From NCBI GenBank assembly GCA_017965665.1, contig JAGCPN010000006.1, forward strand, positions 1-64,000: a stretch of 64,000 bases of DNA. Direction: 5' to 3'. Shown in pieces: positions 62,536 to 64,000 of the stretch. A program made the translations under genes and the position numbers. The notes under the pieces were generated by a model, which did no database searches, had not been told where the DNA came from, and was given only the letters and a program-made list of their open reading frames with translations. The stretch's first letter is position 1, and every line of letters starts with the position of its first letter. This stretch comes from Aeriscardovia sp. (GTDB lineage Bacteria; Actinomycetota; Actinomycetes; Actinomycetales; Bifidobacteriaceae).

Positions 62536-63237
62536 TCAGGACCTTGGCTCGGAGGAGGCCCAGAACACAATCCTGGTCCTGCCTATGGTGATGGTATTGC
62601 CGTCCAACAAGGTGGCGGCAGGCACCGGGTGCCCCTCTACGTACACTCCGTTGGTGGAGTGAAGATCTCTGGCTATCACCGCCCTGGGGGTGATAGTGAT
62701 CTCAAGGTGCTTTCTCGATATTCCGGGATCGTCTATGACTATGTCGCAGTCCGATCCCCGGCCGATTATCGTCTTGGCAGCCGTGAGAAGGTACTGGCGG
62801 CCGGAAATTTCCAGCACGGGGAAATCCTTGGCCTCATCCCGGTTGGTGACAGGGGCGGCGTTGCCCTGCACAGATTCGCTAGTCAGCCTGAACTCCCCTT
62901 TGGAAATATCCAGATTCTCTTCGAATATGACCAGCACCGGCCCCTCAAAGCTGTAGTTCTGAGAGACTGCGTACTTGGTCAGGCCGTCGGCCAACTCGTT
63001 TGCCAGGGCCTCCGAACCCCATTCCTCGATCTTGTCAAAGTCGGGGGTGCTCAGCTCGAACCTGTACTCGTTGGGGGCTGCGGTCCTGTTTTGGGAGATC
63101 ACCTTTGCTTTGGAATCAATTTCCCTCTCGAGCGCACCGGACAGATCAACAGGTTGCAGATCCTTCGATCCGAACCGGGAAAACACCCCGTTGACCCCGC
63201 GCTCAACGTGTCTTTCAAACCTATCGAGTATGCTCAT
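62536..63237 (-). CDS. fhaA: FHA-domain protein FhaA with N-terminal DUF3662 domain
   Basis: 233 residues. N-terminal DUF3662 region (ILDRFERHVERGVNGVFSR, about 1-125) that in mycobacteria binds cell-wall partners, and a C-terminal FHA domain with IGRGSDCDIVI, ISRKHLEI and DLHSTNGVYVEG. The linker is much shorter than in mycobacterial FhaA. I choose the ATG at 63237, after GAGG; a TTG lies just before. First gene of the seven-gene envelope operon. Confidence 0.94.
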   Translation of the reverse strand: MSILDRFERHVERGVNGVFSRFGSKDLQPVDLSGALEREIDSKAKVISQNRTAAPNEYRFELSTPDFDKIEEWGSEALANELADGLTKYAVSQNYSFEGPVLVIFEENLDISKGEFRLTSESVQGNAAPVTNRDEAKDFPVLEISGRQYLLTAAKTIIGRGSDCDIVIDDPGISRKHLEITITPRAVIARDLHSTNGVYVEGHPVPAATLLDGNTITIGRTRIVFWASSEPRS

Positions 63238-63287
63238 CAAACCTCACTTGCTCTTTAAATCTAGTCTAGCAAGAGGAACTAAAAAAA

Positions 63288-64000
63288 TTACACAGCGGCT
63301 TTGACCGCTTTGGCTTCCTCCTTCTTCTGCTTTTTCTTCAGGCGCCTGAGGACGTAAAGCTGGAGCGGCACAGTCATAAGGGCCGTGCAGAGCATGGCCA
63401 CGGGCTGGGACATCGCTATGCCCAGGAAGTGGAAGAAGTGGGGGAAGATCAGAAGGGCCGGTATGAAGAAGATGCAGTTGTTGCCCAGTCCGACGATGGA
63501 GGCTATCACCACATATCCGAGGTTTTGCTGCATCATGTTCGACATCACCACATAGGCGTTCAGCCAAAAGTCGATGCACTGGAGCCTGAGGGCCAGGGTG
63601 CCGTAGGTCACGACCTTGGAGTTGTCTATGAAGATTCCCACTATCTGGGGGGCAAATATAAATTCCAGGACGCATATCACTACGAGCAATATGAAGGAGG
63701 CGACCAGAATCAGGTTGTAGCCCTTGATCACCCTGTGGTACTTTTTGGCCCCGTAGTTGTAGCCGCACACCGGCTGGTACCCTTGGCCGATCCCCACCTG
63801 GATGACGTTGCCGAAGTTGATAATTCTGCCCACAATCGTCATGGCGCTTATCGCCACGGCCCCGTAGCCTGCGGAAACCACGTTCAAAAGATCGGAGGAG
63901 ACGGCAAAGAGCCCGTTTCTGATAAAGCTGGGAAAGCCCACCGAGAAGATTTCTTTCCACATCTGCCTGTCAAAAGAGATGAGCTTTATGCTCAGGTGCG
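63288..64000 (-). CDS. MATE-family efflux transporter (C-terminal half, cut by the window edge)
   Basis: The frame is open from the stop at 63288 to the right edge, giving about 237 residues of a polytopic membrane protein. The start SVGFPSFIRNGLFAVSSDLLN and the GIGQGYQPVCGYNYGAKKYHRV segment are typical of the second six-helix half of DinF/NorM-like MATE exporters (Na+- or H+-driven drug efflux). An internal ATG at 63962 is not the real start. A basic Lys/Glu-rich tail ends the protein. The 47-nt gap to fhaA holds a short CTTGC/GCAAG stem. Confidence 0.88.
   Translation of the reverse strand, partial: HLSIKLISFDRQMWKEIFSVGFPSFIRNGLFAVSSDLLNVVSAGYGAVAISAMTIVGRIINFGNVIQVGIGQGYQPVCGYNYGAKKYHRVIKGYNLILVASFILLVVICVLEFIFAPQIVGIFIDNSKVVTYGTLALRLQCIDFWLNAYVVMSNMMQQNLGYVVIASIVGLGNNCIFFIPALLIFPHFFHFLGIAMSQPVAMLCTALMTVPLQLYVLRRLKKKQKKEEAKAVKAAV

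Noticed and set aside
1-64000. CRISPR arrays, insertion sequences, prophage genes, toxin-antitoxin pairs
   Set aside because: No regularly spaced repeats, transposase, integrase or phage-like proteins were seen; the window is core chromosome.

Overview
The window looks like a piece of the core chromosome of an actinobacterium, most likely a member or close relative of the Bifidobacteriaceae. The supporting markers are a full-length fructose-6-P/xylulose-5-P phosphoketolase next to pta and ackA (the acetate end of the bifid shunt), the pknB-pknA-pbpA-rodA-pstP-fhaB-fhaA cell-envelope cluster, CarD, ClgR beside recA, a PdtaR-type ANTAR regulator, long-form HPF, and a choloylglycine hydrolase that suggests an animal-gut setting. 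Base composition is moderately high in GC. Codon use is not typical of Bifidobacterium: AGG (Arg) and ATA (Ile) are common throughout. I cannot name the species.

Layout. 1-4.9 kb: tail of an unrecognised gene, recR, and a convergent heterodimeric ABC exporter with a small membrane protein. 4.9-14.7 kb: lepA-hemW, rpsT, rplY, an acyl-CoA synthetase, and the HIT-ybeY-(unknown)-corC-era run. 14.8-22.2 kb: tRNA-Leu, aspD, xfp, pta, ackA and tRNA-Pro, a fermentation and energy block. 22.2-33.7 kb, mostly minus strand: nif3-like, polA, pdtaR, an odd tRNA-Leu(CAA), pyk, terC, uvrB, rpsA, folD, carD. 33.8-37.3 kb, plus strand: orphan response regulator, degenerate zincin-like protein, LCP ligase, DUF805, OsmC-like and a small membrane protein. 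37.3-40.6 kb, minus strand: lysS, menA, gpmA. 40.7-49.8 kb, plus strand: pgsA, cinA-like, clgR, recA, recX, hpf, secA, ROK glucokinase and bile salt hydrolase-like, with rnpB on the opposite strand between recX and hpf. 49.9-54.5 kb: MFS carrier, plsC, polyprenyl synthase, sigA. 54.7-63.2 kb: the Ser/Thr-kinase envelope operon. The window ends inside a MATE transporter.

The genome is very compact. Several convergent gene pairs overlap or abut (recR/ABC share a CTAG carrying both stops; plsC/polyprenyl synthase overlap by 20 nt; the rnpB terminator lies inside recX). Many operon neighbours overlap by 4 nt. No stretch over 300 nt lacks a gene. I see no insertion sequence, prophage, CRISPR array or integron.

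The most unusual signal is in the envelope operon. The bPBP (pbpA) has lost all three catalytic transpeptidase motifs (SxxK to SxxN, SxN to SxS, KTG to KTA). Its partner SEDS protein (rodA) lacks the conserved extracytoplasmic Asp in the loop after the WL-P motif. The kinases, phosphatase and FHA proteins around them keep their key residues. This looks like a paired pseudoenzyme module retained for scaffolding or signalling. Other points of interest are a covarying change in the normally near-invariant P4 helix of RNase P RNA, a tRNA with Leu(CAA) anticodon but class I shape, apparent leaderless promoters, and a perfect dyad covering the -10 of the MFS gene.
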